The notes under the pieces were generated by a model that was not told where the DNA came from, ran no database searches, and saw only the letters and a list, made by a program, of their open reading frames with translations. Shown piece after piece: positions 17,372 through 32,840 of a stretch of DNA of 64,000 nucleotides (positions are counted from its first letter, which is position 1; every line of letters starts with the position of its first letter). Both the position numbers and the translations under genes were made by a program. Source of the DNA: Phreatobacter cathodiphilus (lineage in GTDB: Bacteria; Pseudomonadota; Alphaproteobacteria; Rhizobiales; Phreatobacteraceae); assembly GCF_003008515.1 (NCBI RefSeq), contig NZ_CP027668.1, positions 248,001 through 312,000 of the forward strand, written 5' to 3'.

Positions 17372-17484
17372 GGTGATCTCCTTGGGTTCCGGCGCCGCGT
17401 GGCTGCGGTCGCTTGCGATGTCCATGGGTCGGACCGGGAGCGGCGAAGGTTCACCGGAGGCAGCCGGAAAGATCGCGCACTGGC

Positions 17485-17526
17485 ACAAAAGAAAACCCCG
17501 GCTGCGAAGCCGGGGTTTTCTTTTGT
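17485..17526 (-). terminator. Strong terminator closing the mdh-suc-lpd operon
   Basis: ACAAAAGAAAACCCCGGC and GCCGGGGTTTTCTTTTGT are perfect reverse complements around TGCGAA, an 18-bp stem rich in A/T at its base. On the minus strand it starts 18 nt after the lpd stop. It could work in both directions, but no plus-strand gene leads into it. Confidence 0.88.
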
Positions 17527-17544
17527 CCAGGAAGGGCAGGCGCC

Positions 17545-18942
17545 TCACATGTGGATGGCGCGCTTGTCGACGGCCAGCGCCGCCTCCTTGACCGCTTCCG
17601 ACATGGTCGGATGGGCGTGGGTCGAGCGGCCGAGGTCCTCGGCCGAGCCGCCGAACTCCATGAGCACCACCGCCTCGTGGATCATCTCTCCGGCGCCGGC
17701 GCCGACGATGTGGACGCCGAGCACCTTGTCGGTGGTCGCGTCGGCCAGCACCTTCACGAAGCCGTCCGTGGCGCGGTTGGCGCGGGCGCGGCCGTTGGCG
17801 GTGAAGGGGAACTTGCCGACGCTGTAGGCGACGCCGGCGGCCTTCAGGTCCTCCTCCGACTTCCCGACGGTGGCGACTTCCGGATAGGTGTAGACGACTC
17901 CGGGAATGCAGTCGTAGTTCACGTGGCCCGCCTTGCCGGCGATGATCTCGGCGACCGCGATGCCCTCGTCCTCGGCCTTGTGGGCGAGCATCGGGCCGCG
18001 CACCACGTCGCCGATGGCGTAGATGCCGGGAACGTTGGTCTTGAAATGGTCGTCGATGACGACCCGGCCGCGTTCCATCGCCACGCCGACCGTCTCCAGC
18101 CCCAGGCCCTCGGTATAGGGACGGCGGCCGATGGCGACGAGCACCACCTCGGCCTCGATGGTTTGCGCTTCGCCCCCGGCGGCGGGCTCGACCGTCAGGC
18201 TGACGCCCTTCTTCGAGGTCTTGGCGCCGGTCACCTTGGAACCGAGCTGGAAGGTCATGCCCTGCTTGCCGAGGATGCGCTGGAACTGCTTGGCGACCTC
18301 GGCGTCCATGCCCGGCAGGATGCGATCGAGATACTCGACCACATGCACCTCGGCGCCGAGGCGGCGCCAGACCGAGCCGAGCTCGAGGCCGATCACGCCG
18401 GCGCCGATCACCACCATCTTCGAGGGCACCTTGCCGAGCTCGAGCGCGCCTTCCGAGGAGACGATCTGCTTCTCGTCGATGGCGACGCCCGGCAGCGGGG
18501 TCACCTCCGAGCCGGTGGCGATGACGATGGCCTTCGCCTCGATCTCCGTGACCTTGCCGTCCTCGGCGGTGACCGAGACCTTGCCCGGCGCGGTGATGGC
18601 GCCGCGGCCGAAATGCTGGTCGATCTTGTGCTTCTTCATCAGGAAGGCGACGCCGTTGACGTTGGCGTCCACCGTCTCCTGCTTGTGCACCATCATCTGC
18701 TTGAGGTTGAGCTGGGGCGCCGGCACCTCGATGCCGAGGGCCTGGAAGCCGTGGCCGGCCTCGTCGAAGAGCTCGGAGGCGTGCAGCAGCGCCTTGGAGG
18801 GGATGCAGCCGATGTTCAGGCAGGTGCCGCCATGGGTCTTGCGCTTCTCCACCACGGCGACCTTCATGCCGAGCTGCGCGGCGCGGATGGCGCCGACATA
18901 GCCGCCGGGGCCGGTGCCGATGACGATGAGATCGTAGGACAT
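17545..18942 (-). CDS. lpdA: Dihydrolipoyl dehydrogenase (E3)
   Basis: 465 residues. FAD-binding [15 protein letters not shown] at 9-23, the redox disulfide Cys41/Cys46 in [16 protein letters not shown]-binding [15 protein letters not shown], and the C-terminal catalytic His in [12 protein letters not shown]. The enzyme reoxidises dihydrolipoamide of the 2-oxoglutarate dehydrogenase complex with NAD+. Last gene of the operon, 35 bp after the SDR gene and followed by a strong terminator, so it is probably the E3 dedicated to SucA/SucB. Confidence 0.96.
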   Translation of the reverse strand: MSYDLIVIGTGPGGYVGAIRAAQLGMKVAVVEKRKTHGGTCLNIGCIPSKALLHASELFDEAGHGFQALGIEVPAPQLNLKQMMVHKQETVDANVNGVAFLMKKHKIDQHFGRGAITAPGKVSVTAEDGKVTEIEAKAIVIATGSEVTPLPGVAIDEKQIVSSEGALELGKVPSKMVVIGAGVIGLELGSVWRRLGAEVHVVEYLDRILPGMDAEVAKQFQRILGKQGMTFQLGSKVTGAKTSKKGVSLTVEPAAGGEAQTIEAEVVLVAIGRRPYTEGLGLETVGVAMERGRVVIDDHFKTNVPGIYAIGDVVRGPMLAHKAEDEGIAVAEIIAGKAGHVNYDCIPGVVYTYPEVATVGKSEEDLKAAGVAYSVGKFPFTANGRARANRATDGFVKVLADATTDKVLGVHIVGAGAGEMIHEAVVLMEFGGSAEDLGRSTHAHPTMSEAVKEAALAVDKRAIHM

Positions 18943-18977
18943 GGACTGTCTCCGGAAGTGCGGACGGTGGCCGGCGC

Positions 18978-19724
18978 TCAGCGCCCGCCGGACGCGGTGA
19001 TGAAGGTGCCGGTGCAGTAAGAGGCTTCCTCGGAGAGGAGCCAGAGCGCGGCGCGGGCGATTTCTTCGGGGTCGCCGATGCGCTGCATCGGAATGGTCGG
19101 GCGGATGCGCTCGACCCGGCCGGGGTCGCCGCTCGCCTCGTGGATGTCGGTGGTGATCATGCCGGGGCGGACCGCGTTGACGCGTATCCCCTCCGTCGCG
19201 ACCTCCTTGGCGAGCCCGATGACGAAGCTGTCCACCGCGCCCTTGGAGGCGGCGTAGTCGACATATTCGTTCGGGCTGCCGAGCACCGAGGCGACCGAGG
19301 AGATGGCGACGATGGCGCCGCCCTTGCCGCCGTGCTTGGTCGACATGCGCTTCACCGCCTCGCGGGCGCAGAGGATGGTGCCGACCACGTTGATGTTCAT
19401 GATGCGGTGGAGGCGGTCGGCCGTATAGGTCTCGACCCGGCCCGACAGCGACACGACGCCGGCATTGGCGATGAGGCCGACCAGCGGCCCCAGCCTGTCG
19501 GCCGCGGCGAAGATGTCGAGGATGTCGGCTTCCTCGGCGATGTCACCCTTCACCGAGACGGCCTGGGCGCCGAGCGCGTTGATGGCGGCGACGACCTCCT
19601 CGGCCGCCGCGGCATTGGCGGTGTAGTTCACCACCACGTCATAGCCGCGCTCGGCCGCCAGCAGGGCGCAGGCGCGCCCGATGCCGCGGCTCGATCCGGT
19701 GACGATGACGACGCCTTTGGACAT
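18978..19724 (-). CDS. SDR family oxidoreductase inside the suc operon
   Basis: 248 residues, classical short-chain dehydrogenase: TGSSRGIG at 10-17, NAG at 87-89, Ser142/143, and Tyr157-Lys161 in YAASK. Asn33 and the nearby residues rather than Asp suggest NADP(H). It resembles 3-oxoacyl-ACP reductases or sugar dehydrogenases but is not FabG of a fas cluster. It lies between sucB and lpd on the same strand with short gaps (46 and 35 bp), so it is almost certainly co-transcribed. Its role in a TCA-cycle operon is unknown. Confidence 0.88.
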   Translation of the reverse strand: MSKGVVIVTGSSRGIGRACALLAAERGYDVVVNYTANAAAAEEVVAAINALGAQAVSVKGDIAEEADILDIFAAADRLGPLVGLIANAGVVSLSGRVETYTADRLHRIMNINVVGTILCAREAVKRMSTKHGGKGGAIVAISSVASVLGSPNEYVDYAASKGAVDSFVIGLAKEVATEGIRVNAVRPGMITTDIHEASGDPGRVERIRPTIPMQRIGDPEEIARAALWLLSEEASYCTGTFITASGGR

Positions 19725-19770
19725 GCTGCTCTCCTCGCGCCGCGCGGACCCGCCCGGACCTTCGTCCGGC

Positions 19771-21003
19771 TCAGAGATCCATCACGAGACGGGCCGGATC
19801 CTCCAGGCTCTCCTTGACGCGCACCAGGAAGGTCACGGCTTCCTTGCCGTCGACGATCCGGTGGTCGTAGGAGAGCGCCAGATACATCATCGGGCGGATC
19901 TCGATCTTGCCGCCGACCACCATCGGCCGCTCCTGGATCTTGTGCATGCCGAGGATGCCCGACTGCGGCGCGTTGAGGATCGGCGTCGACATCAGCGAGC
20001 CGTAGACGCCGCCGTTGGAGATCGTGAACGTGCCGCCCTGCATCTCCTCAATGGTCAGCTTGCCGTCGCGGGCGCGGCGGCCGAAGTCGGCGATGGTCTT
20101 CTCGACCTCGGCGATGCCCATCTGGTCGGCATCGCGCACCACCGGCACGACGAGGCCCTTGTCGGTGCCCACCGCCACGCCGACGTGGCAGAAGTTCTTG
20201 TAGACGATGTCGCTGCCGTCGATCTCGGCATTCACCGCCGGGATGTCCTTCAGCGCCTGGACGCAGGCCTTCACGAAGAAACCCATGAAGCCGAGCTTCA
20301 CGCCGTGCTTCTTCTCGAACAGGTCCTTGTACTGGTTGCGCAGGCTCATCACCGCGGTCATGTCGACCTCGTTGAAGGTCGTCAGCATGGCGGCGGTGTT
20401 CTGCGCGTCCTTCAGGCGGCGCGCGATGGTCTGGCGCAGGCGCGTCATCTTCACGCGCTCCTCGCGGGCGGCATCCTCCGGCTGGGAGGCGGGGCGCGGG
20501 GCCGAGACCGGAGCCGGCGCCGGGGCGGCGGCACCGCCGGTGGCGATGGCGGCGAGCATGTCGCCCTTGGTGACGCGGCCGTCCTTGCCGGAGCCGGCGA
20601 CGCCGGCCGGGCTCACGCCGCTCTCGGCGGCGATGCGGGCAACCGCCGGGCCGTTGTCGGCGGAGGCCGCCTTGGCGGGCGCGGCGGCGGCCTTCGGTGC
20701 CTCGGCCTTGGGCGCTTCCGCCTTCGGCGCCTCGGCGGCCTTGGCGGGAGCCGCTGCGGCTGCGGCGCCCTCGGCGATCTGGCCGAGCAGGGCGGCGACG
20801 CCGACCGTCGTGCCGGAATCCGCGACGATTTCCGACAGCGTGCCGGAGGCCGGCGCGTTGACCTCGAGGGTCACCTTGTCGGTCTCGAGTTCGACCAGCG
20901 GCTCGTCCTGCTTCACCGCCTCGCCGGGCTTCTTGAACCACTTGGCGACGGTGGCCTCGGTGACGGATTCGCCGAGCGTCGGAACGCGGATTTCGGTGGC
21001 CAT
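19771..21003 (-). CDS. odhB: 2-oxoglutarate dehydrogenase E2, dihydrolipoyl succinyltransferase
   Basis: 410 residues. One lipoyl domain (1-77; lipoyl-Lys43 in ETDKVTLEV), an Ala/Pro/Lys/Glu linker (about 85-115), the peripheral subunit-binding domain (about 117-152), a second linker, and the catalytic core (about 180-410) ending with [15 protein letters not shown], whose His and Asp are catalytic. It transfers succinyl to CoA and forms the complex core. 72 bp after sucA with a small stem-loop between. Confidence 0.96.
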   Translation of the reverse strand: MATEIRVPTLGESVTEATVAKWFKKPGEAVKQDEPLVELETDKVTLEVNAPASGTLSEIVADSGTTVGVAALLGQIAEGAAAAAAPAKAAEAPKAEAPKAEAPKAAAAPAKAASADNGPAVARIAAESGVSPAGVAGSGKDGRVTKGDMLAAIATGGAAAPAPAPVSAPRPASQPEDAAREERVKMTRLRQTIARRLKDAQNTAAMLTTFNEVDMTAVMSLRNQYKDLFEKKHGVKLGFMGFFVKACVQALKDIPAVNAEIDGSDIVYKNFCHVGVAVGTDKGLVVPVVRDADQMGIAEVEKTIADFGRRARDGKLTIEEMQGGTFTISNGGVYGSLMSTPILNAPQSGILGMHKIQERPMVVGGKIEIRPMMYLALSYDHRIVDGKEAVTFLVRVKESLEDPARLVMDL

Positions 21004-21050
21004 GTGTTCAGTCCCTTGCGGGCCTCTCTTGAGGTCGTTGATGGCGGAAC

Positions 21051-21071
21051 GTCCGGCCCCAAGGGCCGGAC
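21051..21071 (-). promoter_or_regulatory. Intercistronic stem-loop sucA-sucB
   Basis: GTCCGGCCC (21051-21059) and GGGCCGGAC (21063-21071) form a perfect 9-bp stem with a 3-nt loop, directly after the sucA stop codon. No U-tract follows, so mRNA stabilisation or processing is likelier than termination. Confidence 0.5.
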
Positions 21072-21075
21072 CGGA

Positions 21076-24036
<2,961 letters not shown>

Positions 24037-24121
24037 GGTCGTTTCCTGCAGCTTCGGGATCGCCGCTGCGATCCGCTGTCCGCGCTGTCATGCGGGGCGT
24101 CACGAGACGCCGTATCGATGG

Positions 24122-24152
24122 CGGAAATCGGCCGGGACGGGGCCGATTTCCG
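24122..24152 (-). promoter_or_regulatory. Intercistronic stem-loop sucD-sucA
   Basis: CGGAAATCGGCC (24122-24133) and GGCCGATTTCCG (24141-24152) are perfect 12-bp complements with a 7-nt loop, 15 nt after the sucD stop. There is no U-tract on the minus strand, so it is not a classical terminator. Confidence 0.6.
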
Positions 24153-24166
24153 GATTGTGATCGGCC

Positions 24167-25054
24167 TCAGCGCTTCTTCAGCACGTCGACCAGCGTTTTG
24201 CCGAGGCGGGCCGGCGAGGGGGAGACGCGGATGCCCGCGGCTTCCATCGCCGCGATCTTGTCCTCGGCGCCGCCCTTGCCGCCGGAGATGATGGCGCCGG
24301 CATGGCCCATGCGGCGGCCCGGAGGCGCCGTGCGGCCGGCGATGAAGCCGACCATCGGCTTCTTGCGGCCGCGCTTGGCCTCGTCGCGCAGGAACTGGGC
24401 GGCGTCCTCCTCGGCCGAGCCGCCGATCTCGCCGATCATCACGATCGACTCGGTCTTCGGGTCGGCGAGGAACATCTCCAGCATGTCGATGAACTCGGTG
24501 CCCTTCACCGGGTCACCGCCGATGCCCACCGCGGTCGTCTGGCCGAGGCCCTCGCTCGAGGTCTGGAACACCGCCTCGTAGGTCAGCGTGCCGGAGCGCG
24601 AGACGATGCCGACCGAGCCCTTGCGGAAGATGTTGGCCGGCATGATGCCGATCTTCGATTCACCCGCGGTGACGACGCCGGGGCAGTTCGGCCCGATGAG
24701 GCGCGACTTCGAGCCGACCAGCGAGCGCTTCACGCGGATCATGTCCTGCACCGGGATGCCCTCGGTGATGCAGATGATCAGCGGGATCTCGGCGTCGATG
24801 GCCTCGCAGATGGCGTCGGCCGCACCCGGCGGCGGCACGTAGACGACGGAGGCGTCGGCGCCCGTCTTCTCACGCGCCTCGGCCACCGTGTCGAAGACCG
24901 GCAGGCCGAGGTGGGTCGAGCCGCCCTTGCCGGGCGAGGTGCCGCCGACGACCTTGGTCCCGTAGGCGATCGCCTGCTCGGAATGGAAGGTGCCGTTCTT
25001 GCCGGTGAAGCCCTGGGTGATGACCTTGGTCTTCTTGGTAATCAGAATGGACAT
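24167..25054 (-). CDS. sucD: Succinyl-CoA synthetase alpha subunit
   Basis: 295 residues. Rossmann-like CoA-binding N-half ([16 protein letters not shown]), then the ligase half with [19 protein letters not shown] and the phosphorylated His251 in [17 protein letters not shown]. Together with SucC it makes ATP or GTP from succinyl-CoA. The gene is 208 bp downstream of sucC, an unusually long gap for this operon, which holds a GC-rich hairpin. Confidence 0.96.
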   Translation of the reverse strand: MSILITKKTKVITQGFTGKNGTFHSEQAIAYGTKVVGGTSPGKGGSTHLGLPVFDTVAEAREKTGADASVVYVPPPGAADAICEAIDAEIPLIICITEGIPVQDMIRVKRSLVGSKSRLIGPNCPGVVTAGESKIGIMPANIFRKGSVGIVSRSGTLTYEAVFQTSSEGLGQTTAVGIGGDPVKGTEFIDMLEMFLADPKTESIVMIGEIGGSAEEDAAQFLRDEAKRGRKKPMVGFIAGRTAPPGRRMGHAGAIISGGKGGAEDKIAAMEAAGIRVSPSPARLGKTLVDVLKKR

Positions 25055-25220
25055 TCATAGCTCCTGTGCGAGCCGTTCGGCCGCGCGCGATGAGAATGTG
25101 CAGCCGAGGGACCGCCGATGACGATCCGGCGGGGCGGGCGTTCGTGAGCCGCCGCCGCCGGTCCTTGCGATCGTTCCGCTCCGCCGGGGCGGTGAGCGGA
25201 ACTCCCGGAACCGTTGCGAT

Positions 25221-25258
25221 CGGTGGCGCGCCGGCGCCGGGCACCGGCGCGCCGACCG
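25221..25258 (-). promoter_or_regulatory. GC-rich stem-loop directly after sucC
   Basis: GGCGCGCCGGCGCC and GGCACCGGCGCGCC (25225-25253) pair over 13 of 14 positions with a tiny loop, extended by CGGT/ACCG with a bulge. It starts a few bases after the sucC stop codon. No U-tract follows; likely an mRNA 3' barrier or partial terminator lowering sucD-lpd relative to sucC. Confidence 0.55.
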
Positions 25259-25262
25259 GATG

Positions 25263-26945
<1,683 letters not shown>

Positions 26946-27006
26946 CTGAGACCCTCTTTTAGGCGGCCGTCGCCGCTCGCTCAGGTTTTTCGGGCTGCTT
27001 GTGCGA

Positions 27007-27043
27007 CGGACGCCGTGGCGTCCGCCGGGTTGCTGGACGCCAC
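27007..27043 (-). promoter_or_regulatory. Two mutually exclusive stems in the mdh-sucC spacer
   Basis: CGGACGCC (27007-27014) can pair with GGCGTCCG (27017-27024); the same middle segment GTGGCGTCC (27015-27023) can instead pair with GGACGCCAC (27035-27043). The stems share one strand and exclude each other, immediately after the mdh stop. Function inferred: attenuation or mRNA processing. Confidence 0.5.
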
Positions 27044-27052
27044 GCGCAGAAC

Positions 27053-28430
<1,378 letters not shown>

Positions 28431-29144
28431 TCACGCGAAGACGTCGACCGCGCCCGTCGCCAGGTCGTAGCGGGCGCCGACGATCTTCACCGCTCCCGCC
28501 TTGACCGCCTCGGCGATGATCGGACCAGCCGAGGTCAGCTTCGCCACCGTCCGCCTCACGTTCTCCCGCACCGTGTTGTCGATGAAATCGCCCTGGCGAC
28601 CGCGTGCCGCGAGCGCTGCGGGAACGATCGGCTCGATCATCGGTCCGATCGCGCCCGGAAAGGTCGCGTTCTTCGCCACCACGTCGCAGGCCGCGGCGAC
28701 TGCGCCGCAGCCGGAATGGCCGAGCACCACGATGAGCGGCGACTTCAGCACCGCCGCGCCGTATTCGAGCGTGCCCATCGCCGTGGTGTCGACGGTGTTG
28801 CCGGCGTTGCGGACGACGAAGAGCTCGCCGAGGGTGAGGCCGCCGAAGATGAGTTCCGGCGGAACGCGGCTGTCGGCACAGCTCACCAGGGTGGCCCAGG
28901 GCGCCTGGCCGCCGGCGGTCTCGTTGCGCCGCCGCGCCATGTCCATCACGCAGGACTGCGCATCGGCCACGTAGCGCCGGTTGCCCTGCTTCAGCTTGTC
29001 GAGGGCCTGGTCGGGCGTCAGGCCGCTGCCGGGCCCCTCCGCTGCGAAGGCCTTCCCGGCCGCGGAAAGACCGGCGGCCATCGCCAGCCCGGCGGCGCCG
29101 AGCAGCGTCCTGCGGTCGAGCCGCGAATCACACGTCCTGCACAT
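28431..29144 (-). CDS. Beta-type carbonic anhydrase with Tat signal
   Basis: 237 residues. The N-terminus has DRRTLLGAAGLAMAAGLSAA, a twin-arginine signal, so the enzyme is exported to the periplasm. The beta-CA core has the zinc ligands Cys89 (VSCADSRVPPE), His143 and Cys146 (LGHSGCGAV), plus the Asp91-Arg93 dyad. It interconverts CO2 and bicarbonate. Genes on both sides are unrelated. The cysteine pair near the N-terminus (CRTC) lies within the signal and is probably removed. Confidence 0.92.
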   Translation of the reverse strand: MCRTCDSRLDRRTLLGAAGLAMAAGLSAAGKAFAAEGPGSGLTPDQALDKLKQGNRRYVADAQSCVMDMARRRNETAGGQAPWATLVSCADSRVPPELIFGGLTLGELFVVRNAGNTVDTTAMGTLEYGAAVLKSPLIVVLGHSGCGAVAAACDVVAKNATFPGAIGPMIEPIVPAALAARGRQGDFIDNTVRENVRRTVAKLTSAGPIIAEAVKAGAVKIVGARYDLATGAVDVFA

Positions 29145-29225
29145 GGTCGTTCCCCCTCGGGTCGGGTGCGGAACTGGCCATGTTCGCCTCTGCGGGGAAA
29201 TACGCGTGAACCCTGACGGACGGCC

Positions 29226-29861
29226 TCACACGCCGCCGGCGACCAGAGTGCGAATGATCACGCGGGCGAGGAGGCCGGCGCGCTGCTCGACCTGCTGGCG
29301 GGACAGGTCCTTCATCTCGGTGACCAGCACGGGATGGATGAAGCGCTGCATGGCGTCGGCGACGAAGGACACCGCGCGCTCCTCGTCCTTCACCCGGAAG
29401 GGGCCGGGCTCCAGGCCTTCGTCGACGATGGAGGCGAGAAAAGCTCGCAGGCGCGCGCGATGGGCCATGATCGTGTCCCTCCGCGCCTGCCAGAGGGTGG
29501 CGAAGGTGGCGTAGATCGGCGGGTCGCGGTCCAGGCCCTCGCGCTGGGCCCGCGCCCAGGCGGTGAGGAAGCGCTCCAGCTTGTCGTCGGCCGGGTCGGG
29601 GGCATTGGCGATGTCGCCGAGCTGTAGCTCCACCGTGCGCGCCCAGGCGACGACGACCGCCTCGATCAGCCCCGCCTTGGAGGCGAAGAAGCGGTAGACG
29701 TTGGCGTGGCTCATGCCCGCCTCGCGCGCCACCGCCACCACCGTCACCCGCTCCGGGCCGAAACGGCGGATATGGTCGGCGGCGATCGCCACCAGCCGCG
29801 CCTGGACGCGGTCCTCGATCGGCGGCGCGATCGCGCCGATCCGGTCAGGCCGCCGGGCCAC
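29226..29861 (-). CDS. TetR family transcriptional regulator
   Basis: 211 residues. N-terminal HTH (about 15-60; RFGPERVTVVAVAREAGMSH, ANVYRFFASKAGLIEAVV) and a TetR C-terminal ligand/dimer domain (about 75-205). It resembles the TetR group with a TetR_C_7-like tail. Its start overlaps the end of the DUF1003 gene by 17 bp, so the two are co-transcribed and coupled. No obvious repressed efflux gene is adjacent; targets and ligand unknown. Confidence 0.9.
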   Translation of the reverse strand: MARRPDRIGAIAPPIEDRVQARLVAIAADHIRRFGPERVTVVAVAREAGMSHANVYRFFASKAGLIEAVVVAWARTVELQLGDIANAPDPADDKLERFLTAWARAQREGLDRDPPIYATFATLWQARRDTIMAHRARLRAFLASIVDEGLEPGPFRVKDEERAVSFVADAMQRFIHPVLVTEMKDLSRQQVEQRAGLLARVIIRTLVAGGV

Positions 29862-30570
29862 GCGACGCCCTCAGGTCCTGGAGGAGCTCGATCTGCATGG
29901 CCTGGATTTCGGCGAAGCGCTCCCACTGCCGATTCAGGAGGTGGTCGATCTTCTCGTGCAGGTGGCGGATCTCCAACTCGGCCTTCAGGTTCACCCTGTA
30001 GTCGTTCTCCGAGCGGCGGCGGTCCTTCGCCTCCTGACGGCGTTGGCTCATCATGATGATCGGCGCCTGGACCGCGGCGATGCAGGACAGGATGAGGTTG
30101 AGCAGGATGAAGGGATAGGGGTCGAAGGCCCGCGACGCGACGACGACGTTGAGGGCCATCCACACGGCGAGCAGTGCGAAGAAGGCGATGATGAAGGTCC
30201 AGGAGCCGCCGAACTCGGCCACCTTGTCGGCGAGCCGCTCGCCGGTGGTCCGGCCCTCGTCGATGCGCTCCTCGATATTGGCGGCGGTGATCTCCTGGTT
30301 GCGCAGGCTGTCGACCACGTCGCGCTCCAGCGCGGTGATCTCCCCCCGTTCCGCCTTCAGGAGGTCCTCCACGTAGCGGCTGCGGTAGTCGGCGACGATC
30401 GCCCGGTCGATGACATCGCTCGGACCGATGGCGGGCGCGTCGCGGCGAATGAGATCCGCCACCCCCGGCCGGATCGCCGAGAGGCGAATCTCGTGGCCGG
30501 GCCGGATGGGCCGCCCCGTCAATGCACAGACGAGGTGGGCCTCGTCGTCCCCGGCTCTTGCTCGTGCCAT
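29845..30570 (-). CDS. DUF1003 membrane protein
   Basis: About 241 residues. An N-terminal soluble part carries CALTGRPIRPGHEIRLSAIR; two membrane segments (near WTFIIAFFALLAVWMALNVV and FILLNLILSCIAAVQAPIIM) are followed by QRRQEAKDRRRSENDYRVNL and a coiled-coil-like tail ending at AAxx. This is the DUF1003 pattern, function unknown. The ATG at 30582 is an alternative start. It overlaps the TetR gene. Confidence 0.88.
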   Translation of the reverse strand: MARARAGDDEAHLVCALTGRPIRPGHEIRLSAIRPGVADLIRRDAPAIGPSDVIDRAIVADYRSRYVEDLLKAERGEITALERDVVDSLRNQEITAANIEERIDEGRTTGERLADKVAEFGGSWTFIIAFFALLAVWMALNVVVASRAFDPYPFILLNLILSCIAAVQAPIIMMSQRRQEAKDRRRSENDYRVNLKAELEIRHLHEKIDHLLNRQWERFAEIQAMQIELLQDLRASRGPAA

Positions 30571-30609
30571 GTCAGGTCTCATCGCTGGCCGCGCGGGCGG
30601 CGAGCCGCG

Positions 30610-31785
30610 TCACGTCTCGACGATACCACCGGTGTCGCCGGCGCGCTCGTTCCGCCGTTCGTGGGGCAGGGCGAGATAGTCGTCGGAGCGCATCTCGATG
30701 AGGCGCGAGGCGGTGCGATGGAACTCGAACTCCTCCGTGCCGGTGTCGGAAAGATAGAGCCGGTTCGGCTCGTCGCCGGCGCTCGCCACCAGCTTCACCT
30801 GGTTGTCGTAGAGGGCGTCGATGAGGGTGATGAAGCGCTTGGCCTCGTTGCGCCGCTCGAGGCCCTTCATCACCGGAATGCGGTCGAGCAGCACCGTATG
30901 ATAGGCGTGGGCGATGGCCAGATAGTCGGAGGCGCCGAGCGGCTTCTCGCAGAGTTCGGCGAAGCTGAACCTGGCGACCCCGTGCGCCTGGCGCGGCACC
31001 GGCACCCGCCGGCCCTTGACCTCGAGCACCGCGGGATCGCCTTCCACCCCGCCGGTCAGCCGCGACCAGGCGGTGTCCATGGCCCGGTCTGCTTCCGGCC
31101 CCAGCGGCGTCAGCCAGATCGGCTGGCCCGAGAGCTTCTCCAGCCGGAAGTCGGTGCGCGATTCCAGCTTGAGGACGTCCATCCGCTCCTGCAGGAGAGC
31201 GATGAAGGGCAGGAACAGCGCCCGGTTGAGGCCGTCGCGATAGAGCAGGTCCGGCACCACGTTGGAGGTGGCGACGATCACCACGCCCTCCTCGAAGAGC
31301 CGCGTGAAGAGCCGGCCGAGGATCATGGCGTCGGCGATGTCCGTCACCGAGAACTCGTCGAAGCACAGCAGCCAGGCCTCTTCCGCGAGAGCGGCGGCGA
31401 CCGGTCCGATGGGGTCGTCGCCCTTCACCTCGCCGGCCTTCAGCTTCTGCCGCCAGGCGTGGATGCGCTCGTGCACGTCCGCCATGAACTCGTGGAAATG
31501 CGCCCGCCGCTTGTGCCTGACCGGGCTGCCTTCCATGAACAGGTCCATCAGCATGGTCTTGCCGCGGCCGACATCGCCCCAGATGTAGAGGCCGCGAACC
31601 GGCTCGGGCTTCTGGCCGCGCGAGAACAGCCATGCGAGGGCGGAGGACTTGCGGCGGGCCAGCCGGTAGTCGGCGAGCCGGTCGTTGAGCGCCGCCAGCC
31701 GGCGGGCGACGGCGGCCTGCGCGGCATCGAAGGACATCTCGCCGGAATCGACCAGCGCCTGGTAGCGGGAGAGCGTGTTGGGCAT
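30610..31785 (-). CDS. zapE: Cell division protein ZapE (AFG1-like ATPase)
   Basis: 391 residues, the usual AFG1/ZapE length. Walker A GDVGRGKT at 70-77, Walker B WLLCFDEFSVTDIADAMILG, and the C-terminal FSFAELCEKPLGASDYLAIA. ZapE is a cytoplasmic ATPase associated with the Z-ring and with FtsH-type substrate handling. In alphaproteobacteria it often lies near TCA genes such as mdh; here it is divergent from sdhC across 200 bp. Confidence 0.94.
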   Translation of the reverse strand: MPNTLSRYQALVDSGEMSFDAAQAAVARRLAALNDRLADYRLARRKSSALAWLFSRGQKPEPVRGLYIWGDVGRGKTMLMDLFMEGSPVRHKRRAHFHEFMADVHERIHAWRQKLKAGEVKGDDPIGPVAAALAEEAWLLCFDEFSVTDIADAMILGRLFTRLFEEGVVIVATSNVVPDLLYRDGLNRALFLPFIALLQERMDVLKLESRTDFRLEKLSGQPIWLTPLGPEADRAMDTAWSRLTGGVEGDPAVLEVKGRRVPVPRQAHGVARFSFAELCEKPLGASDYLAIAHAYHTVLLDRIPVMKGLERRNEAKRFITLIDALYDNQVKLVASAGDEPNRLYLSDTGTEEFEFHRTASRLIEMRSDDYLALPHERRNERAGDTGGIVET

Positions 31786-31985
31786 GCGAGGTCACGCAAT
31801 AGAGCGCCTTCCCGACCTCGGCAAGCCGCGCACGGCTGGGCCGCGCCGCGCGCACGCCGCGGTCTCTTCCCTCCTTTGTCTCATTCCAGACTCGTTGCGT
31901 CGGCGCGCCGGCTCCCTTAAACAGTCCGATGATTTCCGGTGGGCGCCGCAGCATGCGCTCCAGCCGGTCTTGAGGAATGCCCCAG

Positions 31986-32393
31986 ATGGCCGATTCAAAG
32001 CCCGTGAGCGAGCGCCCGCTTTCGCCGCATCTCCAGATTTACCGCCCGATGCTGACGATGATGATGTCGATCACCCATCGCATCACCGGCGCCGCGCTCT
32101 TCTTCGGCACGCTGCTGATGGCCTGGTGGCTGATCGCCGCCGCCTCCGGCCCCTCCGCTTACGCCACCTTCCAGTGGTTCGCCGGCTCGATCATCGGCCG
32201 CCTCATCCTCTTCGGCTACACCTGGGCGCTCTATCATCACATGCTCGGCGGCGTCCGCCACTTCATCTGGGATACCGGCCGCGGCTTCGGCCCCGCCGAG
32301 CGCGAATGGCTGGTGCGCGCCAACCTCGTCGGCTCCATCGTGCTGACGGTCCTGACCTGGATCGTCGGCTATGCCGTGCGCGGCGGCGTCTGA
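31986..32393 (+). CDS. sdhC: Succinate dehydrogenase cytochrome b556 subunit
   Basis: 135 residues with three membrane segments. RPLSPHLQIYRPMLTMMMSI then THRITG and the haem-ligand His in WALYHHMLGGVRHFIWD are SdhC hallmarks. GAGGA lies 9 nt before the ATG at 31986; the ATG at 31977 overlaps that site and is unlikely. It anchors the complex and binds haem b and ubiquinone. First gene of sdhCDA. Confidence 0.95.
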   Translation: MADSKPVSERPLSPHLQIYRPMLTMMMSITHRITGAALFFGTLLMAWWLIAAASGPSAYATFQWFAGSIIGRLILFGYTWALYHHMLGGVRHFIWDTGRGFGPAEREWLVRANLVGSIVLTVLTWIVGYAVRGGV

Positions 32394-32408
32394 GAAAGGC
32401 TCCGGTCC

Positions 32409-32804
32409 ATGTCCTATTCCAAGTCCTCCATGCGCACCCCCCTCGGCCGCGTCCGCGGTCTGGGTTCGGCCAAGTCCGGCACCGAGCATTTCTGGATGCA
32501 GCGCCTGACGGGCGTCGCCAACCTGCCGCTGTCGCTCTTCGTCATCGGCCTCATCATCACCACGGCGGGCTCCAACTACGCCGCCGTCAAGGCGACGCTC
32601 GGTTCGCCGCTGGTGGCCATTCCCCTCATCCTCTTCGTCATCTCCGCTACCTGGCACATGCGCATCGGCATGCAGGTGATCATCGAGGACTACGTGCCCC
32701 AGGAGGGGCCCAAGGTCGCCCTGATCCTCGCCAACACCTTTTTCTCGTTCGCGATCGGTCTCGGGTCCGTCTTCGCGATCCTGAAGCTGTCCTTCGGCGT
32801 ATAA
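32409..32804 (+). CDS. sdhD: Succinate dehydrogenase membrane anchor subunit
   Basis: 131 residues, three membrane segments, with RVRGLGSAKSGTEHFWMQRL at the N-terminus and a haem-side HMRIGMQVIIEDYV motif, the alphaproteobacterial SdhD pattern. It follows sdhC by 15 bp and precedes sdhA by 36 bp. Confidence 0.94.
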   Translation: MSYSKSSMRTPLGRVRGLGSAKSGTEHFWMQRLTGVANLPLSLFVIGLIITTAGSNYAAVKATLGSPLVAIPLILFVISATWHMRIGMQVIIEDYVPQEGPKVALILANTFFSFAIGLGSVFAILKLSFGV

Positions 32805-32840
32805 CCGTCGACCCGTCCGTCATATCCGGGAGCTCGCCCC

